Positions 23,629 to 32,728 of a stretch of 64,000 nucleotides of DNA are shown here, piece after piece. The notes below the pieces were generated by a model. That model was not told the origin of the DNA. It worked only from the letters and a program-made list of their open reading frames with translations, and did not search any database. How positions within the stretch are numbered: the stretch's first letter is position 1; the number at the start of each line of letters is the position of its first letter. Origin of the DNA: CAVPUA01 sp963828015 (GTDB lineage Bacteria > Actinomycetota > Actinomycetes > Mycobacteriales > Jatrophihabitantaceae); NCBI GenBank assembly GCA_963828015.1, contig CAWHCD010000008.1:1-64000 (forward strand), in the 5' to 3' direction. The position numbers and the translations under genes are program-made.

Positions 23629-24843
23629 GTGAAGTCCCTCGACAGCCTGCGCTCCGTAGTGCGGTTCCGCCGGTTCGAGACCGATCCGATCCAGCGGCGG
23701 TTGGCTCGGGCGGTGTCGGTCGCCGACCTCCGGCGGCTGGCACGGGCGCGCCTGCCCGGCGGCGTGTTCGACTACATCGACGGCGGGGCCGAGGACGAGC
23801 GCACAATGGCTGCCAATGAGGCGGCCTACGCGCAGACAAAGTTTCGTCCCCGCATTCTGCGCGGTATCGACGGCGTCGACGTCAGCACCACGGTGCTCGG
23901 CAAACCGACGGCGCTGCCGCTCGTCCTCGCCCCTACCGGCCTGACCCGGATCGCCGACCCGGACGGTGAACTGGCCGTGGCGCGGGCGGCCGAGCGCGCC
24001 GGCATCCCGTACACGCTGTCCACGCTCAGCACCCGGTCGATCGAGGAGGTTCGGGCCGTCAGTGACGGACGCCTGTGGTTTCAGGTCTACGCCTGGCGCG
24101 ACCGTGGCCTGGTCAAGGAGATGATCGCGCGTGCGGCCGCCGCCCGGTACGAGGCGCTCGTCTTCACCGTCGACACCACCGCGGCTGGGCGCCGTGAACG
24201 CGACATCCGCCACGGCTTCGTGCTGCCGCCCACCATCGGGCCGCGCACGATCCTCGACGGCGCGCGGCACCCGAGCTGGACCTGGTCCTTGGTGCGATCC
24301 GATCCGATCCGCTTCGCCAACGTCATCGGCCAATCCGTAGGCGATGGGTCGTCACCGGTACAGCTCTCGGACTACATCGCCACCCAGTATGACCCCGCCT
24401 TGGCCTGGGCCGACATCGACTGGCTACGGGCGATCTGGGACGGCCCGATCGTGCTCAAGGGCGTGCAGACCGTCGAGGATGCGGTCTTGGCCGCCGAGCG
24501 TGGCGTCACGGCGATTGCGCTGTCCAATCACGGTGGCCGTCAGCTCGACGATGCACCGGCCACGTTCTCGCTGGTCGCCCCGGTCGTCGACGCCGTGGCC
24601 GGCCGGGCCGAGATCATCTGCGATGGAGGCGTGCGCCGTGGCAGCGACATCGTCAAGGCGGTGGCGGCCGGCGCGACCGCGGCGATGGCCGGTCGGGCCT
24701 ACCTCTATGGCCTGGGCGCGGCCGGTGAACGCGGCGTCGATCGGGTTCTGAGCTGGTTCGCCGAAGACGTAACTCGCACCATGACGCTGCTCGGCGCGCC
24801 GACCGTCGCCGACCTGGACCGTTCCTTCCTCGACCTCGGGTAA
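23629..24843 (+). CDS. FMN-dependent alpha-hydroxyacid oxidase/dehydrogenase (LldD/GlcO-like)
   Basis: The 404-residue protein belongs to the lactate dehydrogenase/glycolate oxidase family. It has LPGGVFDYIDGGAEDERTM at the start, LPLVLAPTGLTRIADPDGE, the active-site block ALSNHGGRQLDDAPA with the catalytic His, and the phosphate-binding IICDGGVRRGSDIVKA. It oxidises an L-2-hydroxyacid to the 2-oxoacid, passing electrons to O2 or the respiratory chain. GTG at 23629 is chosen because similarity begins there. The upstream extension would translate the repeat block. No good Shine-Dalgarno is seen. Confidence 0.9.
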   Translation: MKSLDSLRSVVRFRRFETDPIQRRLARAVSVADLRRLARARLPGGVFDYIDGGAEDERTMAANEAAYAQTKFRPRILRGIDGVDVSTTVLGKPTALPLVLAPTGLTRIADPDGELAVARAAERAGIPYTLSTLSTRSIEEVRAVSDGRLWFQVYAWRDRGLVKEMIARAAAARYEALVFTVDTTAAGRRERDIRHGFVLPPTIGPRTILDGARHPSWTWSLVRSDPIRFANVIGQSVGDGSSPVQLSDYIATQYDPALAWADIDWLRAIWDGPIVLKGVQTVEDAVLAAERGVTAIALSNHGGRQLDDAPATFSLVAPVVDAVAGRAEIICDGGVRRGSDIVKAVAAGATAAMAGRAYLYGLGAAGERGVDRVLSWFAEDVTRTMTLLGAPTVADLDRSFLDLG

Positions 24844-24953
24844 CAACTGAACTGACCCGGGGGCGTTGCGATACGCCACCACGCGAGCGGGGATGGCATT
24901 CTCACTCTCGTGCATATCGTCAACGCGATTACGTTCAAGGCCGGGCGGGCCCG

Positions 24954-25388
24954 GTGAGCACCGTGAGCGCACCCGACTGCCTCATTTGTGCGCAGGAGAT
25001 CATCGATGCCGACCAGCGCATATTCGCTGATGAGGACTGGAGCGCGGGCATCCTGCCCGGCTTCGAGGTTCCGGGCTGGTACGTGTTGTGCCTTCGCCGT
25101 CACGGGGAGGGCATCACTGCCCTCAACGAGCGCGAGGCGGCGACCTTCGGACCTCGTCTGCGCGATCTGAGTGCAGCGGTGGGTTCGGCCACCGGGGCGC
25201 CGACGGTCTACGCGGTCAGCTTCGGGGAGTCCTTCCCGCACTATCACGTGCTCGTCATGGCGAGGACGGACGATGTGCCGGCCGATCGTCGTTCCGGAGA
25301 GATCCTCAAACTTCGGGCCGAGCGACGTGATCCGGAGGCTGCGCGCGCCCTGCTCCTGGCGGTACGTGAGCGCTACGCGAGGGGCTGA
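24954..25388 (+). CDS. HIT-superfamily-like protein
   Basis: The 144-residue protein has a CxxC-containing start (PDCLICAQEI) and the His-rich element FPHYHVLVMAR, which corresponds to an incomplete HIT triad (HxH only). Canonical HIT hydrolases split nucleotide phosphates or phosphoramidates. The missing third His makes activity doubtful. The GTG start overlaps the stop of a 15-codon frame beginning GTG 24910 (GTGA), so translation may be coupled to that leader. Confidence 0.7.
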   Translation: MSTVSAPDCLICAQEIIDADQRIFADEDWSAGILPGFEVPGWYVLCLRRHGEGITALNEREAATFGPRLRDLSAAVGSATGAPTVYAVSFGESFPHYHVLVMARTDDVPADRRSGEILKLRAERRDPEAARALLLAVRERYARG

Positions 25389-25484
25389 AATCTGCTGTTG
25401 CCTCTCGCAAGTCCAGCCCGATAAGGTCGACGATCGAGATCAAGAATCCATATCAACGATCGAATTAATAGGGGCTGACTCTCC

Positions 25485-25928
25485 ATGACGTTTATGCACG
25501 TTGGGATTCTGGTCGAAGACTTTGACGAGGCAATCGACATATTCGGCTCGCGCTTGGGAATTACCTTCGCGTCGCCGATCGAGAGCCGCCTGGACAATCT
25601 GCAGACGCCAGAAGGCACGCTCGACGTCTCGATCCGCTGCACGTACTCCAAGGGCGCCCCGCCCTACATAGAGCTGATGCAGGTTCAGGAGAGCGGCATC
25701 TTCGGCCCCGAGCACCTGGGCCTGCACCACATCGGCATGTGGGAGCCCAACTGCGCCGGCCGGATCAGTGATCTGTCGGCCCGCGGCGTCGTCCTGGAAG
25801 GCGTACAGCGCACGCCCGAGGACTACCCGGTGATGGCCCTGCTCGCTCCCGAGAGCCTGGCCGGTGCTCGCTTCGAGCTCATTCCCGAGGCGGCTCGTGA
25901 GTACATGGAAGCCTGGATCGCCTCCTAG
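25485..25928 (+). CDS. VOC-superfamily (glyoxalase-like) protein
   Basis: The 147-residue product shows the paired beta-alpha-beta modules of the vicinal-oxygen-chelate fold. The first is MHVGILVEDFDEAIDIFGSR with metal-ligand-like His5, followed by PPYIELMQVQES with a Glu. The second is GLHHIGMWEPN with His and ARFELIPEA with Glu. The two His and two Glu fit a metal site. Members include glyoxalases, epimerases and extradiol dioxygenases. The substrate is unknown. An AGGGG lies about 12 nt upstream in an AT-rich leader that contains two CGATCGA copies. Confidence 0.8.
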   Translation: MTFMHVGILVEDFDEAIDIFGSRLGITFASPIESRLDNLQTPEGTLDVSIRCTYSKGAPPYIELMQVQESGIFGPEHLGLHHIGMWEPNCAGRISDLSARGVVLEGVQRTPEDYPVMALLAPESLAGARFELIPEAAREYMEAWIAS

Positions 25929-25959
25929 CGGCGATACCGGCGTCGAGCGAGCCAGCAGG

Positions 25960-28302
25960 TCAGTCGACCAGGTCCAACGCGGCGCCCACGATGGAGTCGC
26001 TGTCGATCCCGTGGTAGCGGTAGACGCTCTCCAGGTTGCCCGACTGGCCGAATACCGTCACGCCCAGGTGAGTGGCCGGGACGTGATTGATGCCGGCGAG
26101 AAATGCCAGCGTGTGCGGATGACCATCGAGCACCGTGACCATCGGGGCCGCGCGCTCGGCCGGGAACGCGACGTTGAGGATCCAGTCCGGTGCGCTGCCC
26201 AGCCCGCGACGGGCCTGCACCGCCTGGAAGAGCAGGCCCGGACTGGTCACGCAGACGACGTCAGCGGGGAACCCCAACTCCTCCAGTCGCTGCGCCGCTT
26301 CGATTGCCTCGGGCATGAGCGCGCCCATGCTGGCGATCGTCACCAAGGCTCGCTCGGGCCGGCGCAGCAGGTAGGCGCCGGCGACGACGTTCTTGCGACG
26401 ACGTTCACGCGCAGCCGGATCGGCGGGAATCGCGGCGAGTGACTGCTCGACGGGGCGAGTGCTGAGCCGGATGTAGGAGGACGACCCGCCCGGCCGACCC
26501 ATCTGCGCCAAAGAGGCGAGGATCGTCCACTGGACGTCCTGCGCGAAGGCCGGTTCGTAGCTGATGCAGCCGGGTTGTTCGAGCCCGATCGAGGGGGTCT
26601 TGATCGACTGGTGGGCGCCGCCCTCGGCGGCCAGGCTGACCCCCGAGGGAGTGCCGACCAGTAGCGATTGCCCGCCCGCGTAGATGCCGAACGACCACGG
26701 CTCGAGGGCCCGCTCGACGAACGGGTCGTAGAGAACTCCGATGGGGAGCAGCGGTTCGCCCCACCGACTCCACGTCGCGCCGAGTTCACCGAGCACGCCA
26801 ACCAGGTTCGTCTCGGCGATACCCAACTCGATGTGCTGACCGGTTGGCGCCTCTTGCCAATGCAGGTTCGTCTCGGCGTCGTCGGCGAACCAGTCCGTCT
26901 GGTCGTCGGCGGACCACACTCCGACCTTGTTCACCCAGCCGCCGAGGTTTGTGCTCGAGCTGACGTCCGGGCTCACGGTGACGATGCGGGCGCCGACGTC
27001 CGGGGCCGCCCGGTTCAGATCGAGCAGCGTCCGCCCGAGCGCCGCCTGGGTCGTGGCCACGCCGGTGGGAGTTCGACCGAGATCGGTCGGAACGCTGACG
27101 TGGGGCAGCGCCGGAACCGGAGCCCGCTCCAGCCGCTGAGCGACGCGGGCACACAGCTCGGCTTCCGGGCTGCCGTCCTCGAATCGCCGCCACGGATCGT
27201 CGACGTCGGTGCCCAGCCGGCCGGCCAACTGCCCCAGCTGCGTCGCGGTCAGAAGAGCCGAGTGATTCTGCGGATGCCCCTCCATCGCCAGGCCATAACC
27301 CTTGACCGTGAAGGCGAAGATCACCGTCGGACGCGTGTCATCGATCCGCGCAAAGGCATCGTTGAGCGCTGACAGGTCGTGCCCGCCCAGATTACGAATG
27401 GCGGCGTACAGCTCGTCGTCGCTGACGGTTTCGAGCAGTGAGCGAATGCTTTCGGCCTGGGGGCCGTCACCGGGCAACCGCGTCCGGACTTCGGCCGCCG
27501 TGTGGCGCAGCAGCCGCTGATACTCCGGATTCGGCATGGCGTCGATTCGGGCCCGCAAGGCGCTTCCGCCGGGCTGGGCGTACAAACCCTCGAGCAGAGC
27601 GCCGTACTTTACGGTCAGCACCTGCCAGCCGGCCGCCTCGAACATCCCCGCCAGGCGGATCGCGCCGATGTTCGGCACTACGCGGTCCAGGGACTGCCGG
27701 TTGAGGTCGACGATCCATACGACTTCCCCGAAGCCAGTCACCATCGGGTCCAGGATCGCCTCCCAGCAGGCCCCTTCGTCCAGTTCGGCGTCGCCGACCA
27801 GGGAGTACTGGCGGCCGGTTCCGCGGTCGGAGAAATGCGCGTTCACGTAGCGTCGCGCCAATGCGCCCCAGATCGGAGCCGAGGCGCCGATCCCGACGGA
27901 CCCGGTCGAGTAGTCGGCGGGATCAGGGTCCTTGGCCCGGCTCGGGTAGGACTGCAGCCCGCCGAACTCACGCAGCTTGGTCAGGTAGGAGACGTCGAGA
28001 TCCCCGAGCAGATAGTTGATCGCGTGCAGGACCGGCGAGGCGTGCGGCTTGACCGAAACCCGGTCACCGGGACGGAGGTGCTCGAACCACAGTGAGGTCA
28101 TGATCGACACGATCGATGCGCTGGAGGCCTGGTGCCCGCCGACCTTCAACCCGCTCGGGTTCGGACGTACCCGGTTGGCGTGATCGACGATGGCAGTCGA
28201 GAGCCAGAGCACTCGTTCTTCGATGGCCCGCAGCGCATCGGTTCGGTTCGATTGCGGCATCGCGGCCGGGTCGAACGGGGCGGTCCATGCGGTCGTGGTC
28301 AT
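25960..28302 (-). CDS. AceE-like transketolase (thiamine diphosphate enzyme)
   Basis: The 780-residue protein is closer to the homodimeric pyruvate dehydrogenase E1 (AceE) than to classical transketolase. It has VGGHQASSASIVSIMTSLW, SVKPHASPVLHAINYLLGDL, the ThDP/Mg motif VGDAELDEG...VDLNRQ, and the catalytic-Glu region HIELGIAETNLVGVLGELG. AceE is about 100 residues longer and needs E2 and E3, which are absent here, so a true pyruvate dehydrogenase is unlikely. The start overlaps the glcD stop by ATGA, so both are made together. The product of the upstream oxidase, a 2-oxoacid, is a plausible donor substrate. Confidence 0.85.
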   Translation of the reverse strand: MTTTAWTAPFDPAAMPQSNRTDALRAIEERVLWLSTAIVDHANRVRPNPSGLKVGGHQASSASIVSIMTSLWFEHLRPGDRVSVKPHASPVLHAINYLLGDLDVSYLTKLREFGGLQSYPSRAKDPDPADYSTGSVGIGASAPIWGALARRYVNAHFSDRGTGRQYSLVGDAELDEGACWEAILDPMVTGFGEVVWIVDLNRQSLDRVVPNIGAIRLAGMFEAAGWQVLTVKYGALLEGLYAQPGGSALRARIDAMPNPEYQRLLRHTAAEVRTRLPGDGPQAESIRSLLETVSDDELYAAIRNLGGHDLSALNDAFARIDDTRPTVIFAFTVKGYGLAMEGHPQNHSALLTATQLGQLAGRLGTDVDDPWRRFEDGSPEAELCARVAQRLERAPVPALPHVSVPTDLGRTPTGVATTQAALGRTLLDLNRAAPDVGARIVTVSPDVSSSTNLGGWVNKVGVWSADDQTDWFADDAETNLHWQEAPTGQHIELGIAETNLVGVLGELGATWSRWGEPLLPIGVLYDPFVERALEPWSFGIYAGGQSLLVGTPSGVSLAAEGGAHQSIKTPSIGLEQPGCISYEPAFAQDVQWTILASLAQMGRPGGSSSYIRLSTRPVEQSLAAIPADPAARERRRKNVVAGAYLLRRPERALVTIASMGALMPEAIEAAQRLEELGFPADVVCVTSPGLLFQAVQARRGLGSAPDWILNVAFPAERAAPMVTVLDGHPHTLAFLAGINHVPATHLGVTVFGQSGNLESVYRYHGIDSDSIVGAALDLVD

Positions 28303-29717
28303 CCGAGTCGTCCTGCCGTGGCCGCCGGGACGCTTTCGAACATCTTGCCCGGATTGAACAGGCCGTTGGGGTCGAGGGCGTGCTTCACCGAGCGATGTAG
28401 ATCCATCACGACCGGGCCGACCTCTTCGACGAGCGACTTCATCTTCAGCAGGCCGACGCCGTGTTCGCCGGCGATCGTGCCGCCCATCGCGATCGCCTCG
28501 CTGATGATCTCCTCGTAGCACTGCAGGCCCCGCACGCGGGCGTCGTCGTCGCCGACCGGCGCGAGGATCATGGGGTGCAGGTTTCCGTCGCCCGCGTGCG
28601 CGACCGTAGCGATCTGGGTGTCGAACTTCTTGGCGATGGCCTCGATGCGCAGGAGCATCTCGGGGACCAGCGAACGGGGCACGCAGACGTCCTCGCACAG
28701 CACCGGCCCGAGCCGCTCGAGCGCCGGGTAGGCGAGTCGCCGGGCTTGAAACAGCATGTCGGCCTCCTCGACGTTGGTCGAGCGGGTGGCCCAGGTGGCC
28801 CCGGCCCCCTCGAAGCACTCGAGCATCCGGGCGGCCTCGCGATCGCCGGACTCGCCGGGCGCGTCGGTGCGCCCGAGCAGGAGCACGTTGCCCTCGTCGG
28901 CCAGTCCCATGTTGGTCCACTCGTCGACGGCAAGCAGGCAGTAGCGGTCCATCATCTCCAGCGCCGACGGAACGACCTCGGACGCCGCGATGAGGCTGAC
29001 GGCCCGACCGGCGTCGCCGAGCGTGTCGAAGTAGCCGACCACCGTCTGCTCGGCGGCGCGGGCCGACCGGAGTCGAACGGTGATCTCAGTGATGATGCCG
29101 AGCGTCCCTTCGGATCCGACGAAGAGGCCGCACAGGTCCAGACCGGCAACGCCCTTCATGGTGCGGCGGCCGAGGCGCACTGCCTCGCCGCTGGCCAGTA
29201 CGACCTGCATGCCCAGCACGTAGTCGCGAGTGACGCCGTACTTCACGCAGCACACGCCGCCGGCGTTGGTCGACACGTTGCCGCCGATCGTCGACCACGG
29301 CGAGCTGGCCGGGTCCGGCGGATACCAGAGGCCGTGTTCGGCGCAGGCGGCCCGCAGGTCGTCATTGACGACACCGGGCTGGACTACGGCGATCTTGTCC
29401 TCAGCGCTGATCTCGAGGACCTTGTCCATGCTCGCGAGTGAGATGATCACGCACCCGTCGATCGCGTTGGCTCCACCGGTAAGGCCGGTGCCGGCACCGC
29501 GGGCGACGATCGGGACGTTCAGTTCCGCGCAGGTCCGCACGATCGCCTGCACGTCCTCGGTGGTGCGCGGCCGAACCGCGGCGAAGGGCAGACCGTGGGG
29601 CGTCCATTCGGCCTCGTCATGGACGTAGGACGCCAAGATATCGGGGTCGGTCACGACCAGCGAGGGCTCGATCACGGAACTCAGCCGCTTGGCGACCAAC
29701 TCGGCATCTGATGACAT
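28299..29717 (-). CDS. glcD: FAD-linked 2-hydroxyacid oxidase, GlcD family
   Basis: The 472-residue protein has the vanillyl-alcohol-oxidase-type FAD domain (IVARGAGTGLTGGANAIDG, TIGGNVSTNAGGVCCVKYGV) and the C-terminal cap with VAHAGDGNLHPMIL and GEHGVGLLKM. This is the glycolate oxidase GlcD / D-lactate dehydrogenase family, which oxidises D-2-hydroxyacids and feeds electrons to the quinone pool. No glcE/glcF genes follow. The GAAGGA before the ATG is well placed. It is the first gene of a two-gene operon and is divergent from the DRE-TIM synthase. Confidence 0.92.
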   Translation of the reverse strand: MSSDAELVAKRLSSVIEPSLVVTDPDILASYVHDEAEWTPHGLPFAAVRPRTTEDVQAIVRTCAELNVPIVARGAGTGLTGGANAIDGCVIISLASMDKVLEISAEDKIAVVQPGVVNDDLRAACAEHGLWYPPDPASSPWSTIGGNVSTNAGGVCCVKYGVTRDYVLGMQVVLASGEAVRLGRRTMKGVAGLDLCGLFVGSEGTLGIITEITVRLRSARAAEQTVVGYFDTLGDAGRAVSLIAASEVVPSALEMMDRYCLLAVDEWTNMGLADEGNVLLLGRTDAPGESGDREAARMLECFEGAGATWATRSTNVEEADMLFQARRLAYPALERLGPVLCEDVCVPRSLVPEMLLRIEAIAKKFDTQIATVAHAGDGNLHPMILAPVGDDDARVRGLQCYEEIISEAIAMGGTIAGEHGVGLLKMKSLVEEVGPVVMDLHRSVKHALDPNGLFNPGKMFESVPAATAGRLG

Positions 29718-30004
29718 GGCTGGAACATCCTTCGGCTCAGGTTACGGCCCAGCGGCCGCCCGTCGGGGACTGCGCAGTAGCATTCCGCCTTGGGCAAAGT
29801 GTAACTCCAGTAACGATTTGGGAGAACGACTCCCGGCTGGAAGCTCGCGAAAGGCCTCGAAGGATGCCGACGGGTGCCCAAACTCGGTGCATTCGGGCGC
29901 TTCACTGGCCGATCGCGTCCCACCTGTAGGAGCTACGCTTTCGGCCAAGCAGGAGCAGTCGAGGCAGCGCGGTGAAGCCGGCAGCGATCGAATAGGAGAC
30001 TCGG
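29718..30004. promoter_or_regulatory. divergent control region between glcD and the DRE-TIM synthase
   Basis: The 287 nt hold the ribosome-binding sites of both genes, a small GGGAG-AACGA-CTCCC hairpin in the middle, and a TACGCT (29934-29939) that could be the -10 of the rightward gene. No gene is visible. A shared operator is likely but I cannot point to one. Confidence 0.45.
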
Positions 30005-31231
30005 ATGACCGAAGTTACGAGCGATTTCTCGACGTACACCGACACCTCCTTCGTGAGTCCATGGAACTTCTCCACCGAGGACGACTCGCCGCCGCAGACG
30101 TTGATCGTCCACGACACCACGTTGCGCGATGGCGAACAACAGGCTGGGGTCGTCTTCACCCCGGAAGAGAAGCTGCGCGTCGCCACGGCGCTGGATGCCG
30201 CCGGCGTCAACCGCATCGAGGCGGGCATGGTGGTCGTCTCCGACGACGACCGGAAGGCGATCCTGTCCATCGTCGAGGCCGGCCTGAACGCGGAGATCTG
30301 GACCATTGCCCGGGCCGTCGCCTCGGATGTGAAGATGGCAATCGACGTCGGGGTCGACGGCACCGGCATCATCCTGCTGGCCAATCGCCAGTACCGCGAG
30401 ATCTTCCGCTGGACGCTCGACGGGGCGATTCAGGGTGCGATCGACGCGGCGGACCTCGCCCAAAGCGCCGGGCTCAAGACGACGCTGCTGCTCGCCGACT
30501 CGCCCCGGTATACCGAGGACGAACTCCAGCACCTCGTCCAGACGATCGACGCGTCGCAGAAGTTCACCTCGATCTCGCTCATGGACACGTTCGGCACGCT
30601 CAGCCCGGAAGGTACGAAGAGGCTGGTTGCGGCCGTCCGCGCCTGCACGAGCCTGCCGATCGAGCTGCATGCCCACAACGACTTCGGGCTGGCCACCGCG
30701 AACGCGATCGCCGGACTGTCGGCGGGCGCGTCGATCATTCACACGACCGTGCTGGGGTTGGGCGAGCGCGTCGGCAACGCGCCCCTTGAAGAGGTTGTAC
30801 TGGCTGCGGCCCTGTTGCAGCGGGCGAGCACCACGGTGGACCCTTCGCACTTCCCCGCGATCACATCGATGGTCAGCACCTACTCCGGCCACCCGATTCC
30901 GACCAACCGGCCCATCGTCGGGAGCCGGATCGGCGAGATCGAGTCGGGAACCGTCGCGGTCGAGTTCGCTCGCTGGGCCGAGCGCGGCGGCGACATGCAG
31001 TGGCTGTTTCCCTACGTACCGGAGCTGGTCGGTGCCGAGAGCCCGCGGCTGGTCCTGGGCAAGTACAGCGGCATGGCGAACGTCGAATGGGTGCTCAATG
31101 ATCTCGGGATCACCTTTCCCGAAGATCGCAAGCCCGCGCTGCTGAATGAGGTCAAGGACGAGGGCATCCGCCTTCATCGGACCCTCACCTCGGCGGAGTT
31201 CGAGGCGATGGCGCGCGCGCTGATGGCTTAG
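30005..31231 (+). CDS. DRE-TIM metallolyase (homocitrate/isopropylmalate/citramalate synthase family)
   Basis: The 408-residue enzyme has the signature HDTTLRDGEQQAG at about residues 36-48 and the metal-binding HAHNDFGLATANA. Members of this family condense or cleave acyl-CoA with a 2-oxoacid. The LeuA-type regulatory domain is absent at this length, so feedback control like that of LeuA is unlikely. Homocitrate synthase, 2-isopropylmalate synthase-like and HMG-CoA lyase-type activities are all possible. The neighbours make a catabolic or anaplerotic condensation more likely than leucine synthesis. AGGAG lies 6 nt before the ATG. Confidence 0.88.
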   Translation: MTEVTSDFSTYTDTSFVSPWNFSTEDDSPPQTLIVHDTTLRDGEQQAGVVFTPEEKLRVATALDAAGVNRIEAGMVVVSDDDRKAILSIVEAGLNAEIWTIARAVASDVKMAIDVGVDGTGIILLANRQYREIFRWTLDGAIQGAIDAADLAQSAGLKTTLLLADSPRYTEDELQHLVQTIDASQKFTSISLMDTFGTLSPEGTKRLVAAVRACTSLPIELHAHNDFGLATANAIAGLSAGASIIHTTVLGLGERVGNAPLEEVVLAAALLQRASTTVDPSHFPAITSMVSTYSGHPIPTNRPIVGSRIGEIESGTVAVEFARWAERGGDMQWLFPYVPELVGAESPRLVLGKYSGMANVEWVLNDLGITFPEDRKPALLNEVKDEGIRLHRTLTSAEFEAMARALMA

Positions 31232-31306
31232 CGAGGCCTTCATCCTGGCCTACCCGCGGACCGCATGATCCACTACAGCGAGCCCACGGACAGGAGAAGA
31301 CTTCCG

Positions 31307-32719
31307 ATGACGACGGCGGCCGTTGGAATGGCCCATCCCCAAAAGCCGGCATCGACGCGAAAGGTCGCGTTCATCGCCGCGGCCGCGGCGATGGGCGGCT
31401 TCCTGTTCGGCTACGACAGTGCAGTCATCAACGGCGCGGTCGTCGGCATTCAGGACCATTTCGACGTGTCCTCGAGCGAGACCGGCACCGTGGTGGCGGT
31501 CGCGCTGCTCGGTTCCGCCGCTGGTGCCCTCGTCGCGGGTCGATTGGCCGACCGCGTCGGCCGGATCCGCGTCATGCAGATCGCGGCCGCCCTGTTCACC
31601 GTGAGTGCAATCGGTTCCTCGGTTCCCCCGAACGTGTGGGTGTTGGCCGGCTGGCGGGTCCTGGCCGGTATCGCCATCGGACTGGCCTCGGTCATCGGTC
31701 CGACGTATATCGCTGAGATCGCCCCCGCGGCCAACCGCGGGGCGCTGGCCTCCTTCCAGCAGATGGGCATCGTCCTTGGCATCACCGCCTCGCAGCTGGT
31801 GAACTGGCTGATCGCACTCGGGGCGGACGGCAAGAGCCAGAATCCGCTCGGCCCTCTCGAAGCCTGGCAGTGGATGCTGATGGCTGCGGCGGTGCCTGCG
31901 ATCGTCTACTTCACCCTGGCCAGCCTGATCCCGGAATCACCGCGTTGGCTGATCACCAAGGATCGGCTCGAGCAAGCCCGAGGCATCGTCGCCGACCTTG
32001 AAGGGGACAACGTCGAGGCCCGGATCGCGGAGATCCAGCACTCCATCACGACCGATCAGAAGCCCCGCCTGCGCGACATCTACGACCGGCGCTTCCTGTT
32101 CCTGCCGATCGTCTGGGCCGGCATCGGCATCGCGGTCTTCCAGCAGTTGGTCGGCATCAACGTGATCTTCTACTACTCCTCGATCCTCTGGCAGTCCGTG
32201 GGTATCGATCAGTCGAGCTCGCTGCTGATCAGTCTCTCGACGTCGGTGGTCAACATCATCGGTACGGTCATCGCGATAACCCTGATCGACCGCGTCGGCC
32301 GCAAGCCGCTCGCTCTCGTGGGCTCGGTCGGCATGGCGATCAGTCTGGCGGTCGCGTCCTGGGCCTTCTCGTTCAAGACCGGTAGCGGCGACGACATCTC
32401 CATTCCGCACGCCCAGGGCTTGACCGCACTGATTGCGGCCCACACGTTCGTCTTCTTCTTCGCCGTGTCATGGGGTGTCGTCCTCTGGGTCATGATCGGG
32501 GAGATGTTCCCCTACAAGGCCCGGGCGATGGCGATCTCGGTCGCAACCGCGTTCAACTGGGTCGCCAACTGGGCCGTCACGGAAACCTTCCCGCGCCTGT
32601 CGGACTGGAACCTGTCCGCGACCTATCTCATCTACGCGATCTTCGCGGCGCTCTCGTTCGTCTTCGTGGCCGTGTTCGTGAAGGAGACAAAGGGCCGCGA
32701 GCTCAGCGACATGAACTAG
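31307..32719 (+). CDS. sugar-porter-type MFS transporter
   Basis: The 470-residue, 12-helix membrane protein carries sugar-porter motifs: GYDSAVINGAVVG in helix 1, GRLADRVGRI between helices 2 and 3, PESPRWLITK after helix 6, FQQLVGINVIFYYS in helix 7 and VKETKGRELSDM at the end. It imports a sugar, polyol or small organic acid with protons. ATG at 31307 has AGGAGAA 8 nt upstream. It lies 75 nt after the DRE-TIM synthase and probably brings in the substrate of this cluster. Confidence 0.92.
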   Translation: MTTAAVGMAHPQKPASTRKVAFIAAAAAMGGFLFGYDSAVINGAVVGIQDHFDVSSSETGTVVAVALLGSAAGALVAGRLADRVGRIRVMQIAAALFTVSAIGSSVPPNVWVLAGWRVLAGIAIGLASVIGPTYIAEIAPAANRGALASFQQMGIVLGITASQLVNWLIALGADGKSQNPLGPLEAWQWMLMAAAVPAIVYFTLASLIPESPRWLITKDRLEQARGIVADLEGDNVEARIAEIQHSITTDQKPRLRDIYDRRFLFLPIVWAGIGIAVFQQLVGINVIFYYSSILWQSVGIDQSSSLLISLSTSVVNIIGTVIAITLIDRVGRKPLALVGSVGMAISLAVASWAFSFKTGSGDDISIPHAQGLTALIAAHTFVFFFAVSWGVVLWVMIGEMFPYKARAMAISVATAFNWVANWAVTETFPRLSDWNLSATYLIYAIFAALSFVFVAVFVKETKGRELSDMN

Positions 32720-32722
32720 CGT
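32717..32722 (+). promoter_or_regulatory. -10 box of a leaderless trmL promoter
   Basis: TAGCGT ends 6 nt before the trmL GTG. Its first three bases are the stop codon of the MFS gene, so the promoter is built into the end of the preceding gene. Confidence 0.55.
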
Positions 32723-32728
32723 CGCGAC

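Noticed and set aside
25960..28302. AceE-like gene as a true pyruvate dehydrogenase E1
   Set aside because: It is about 100 residues short, lies with glcD, and no E2 or E3 gene is near.
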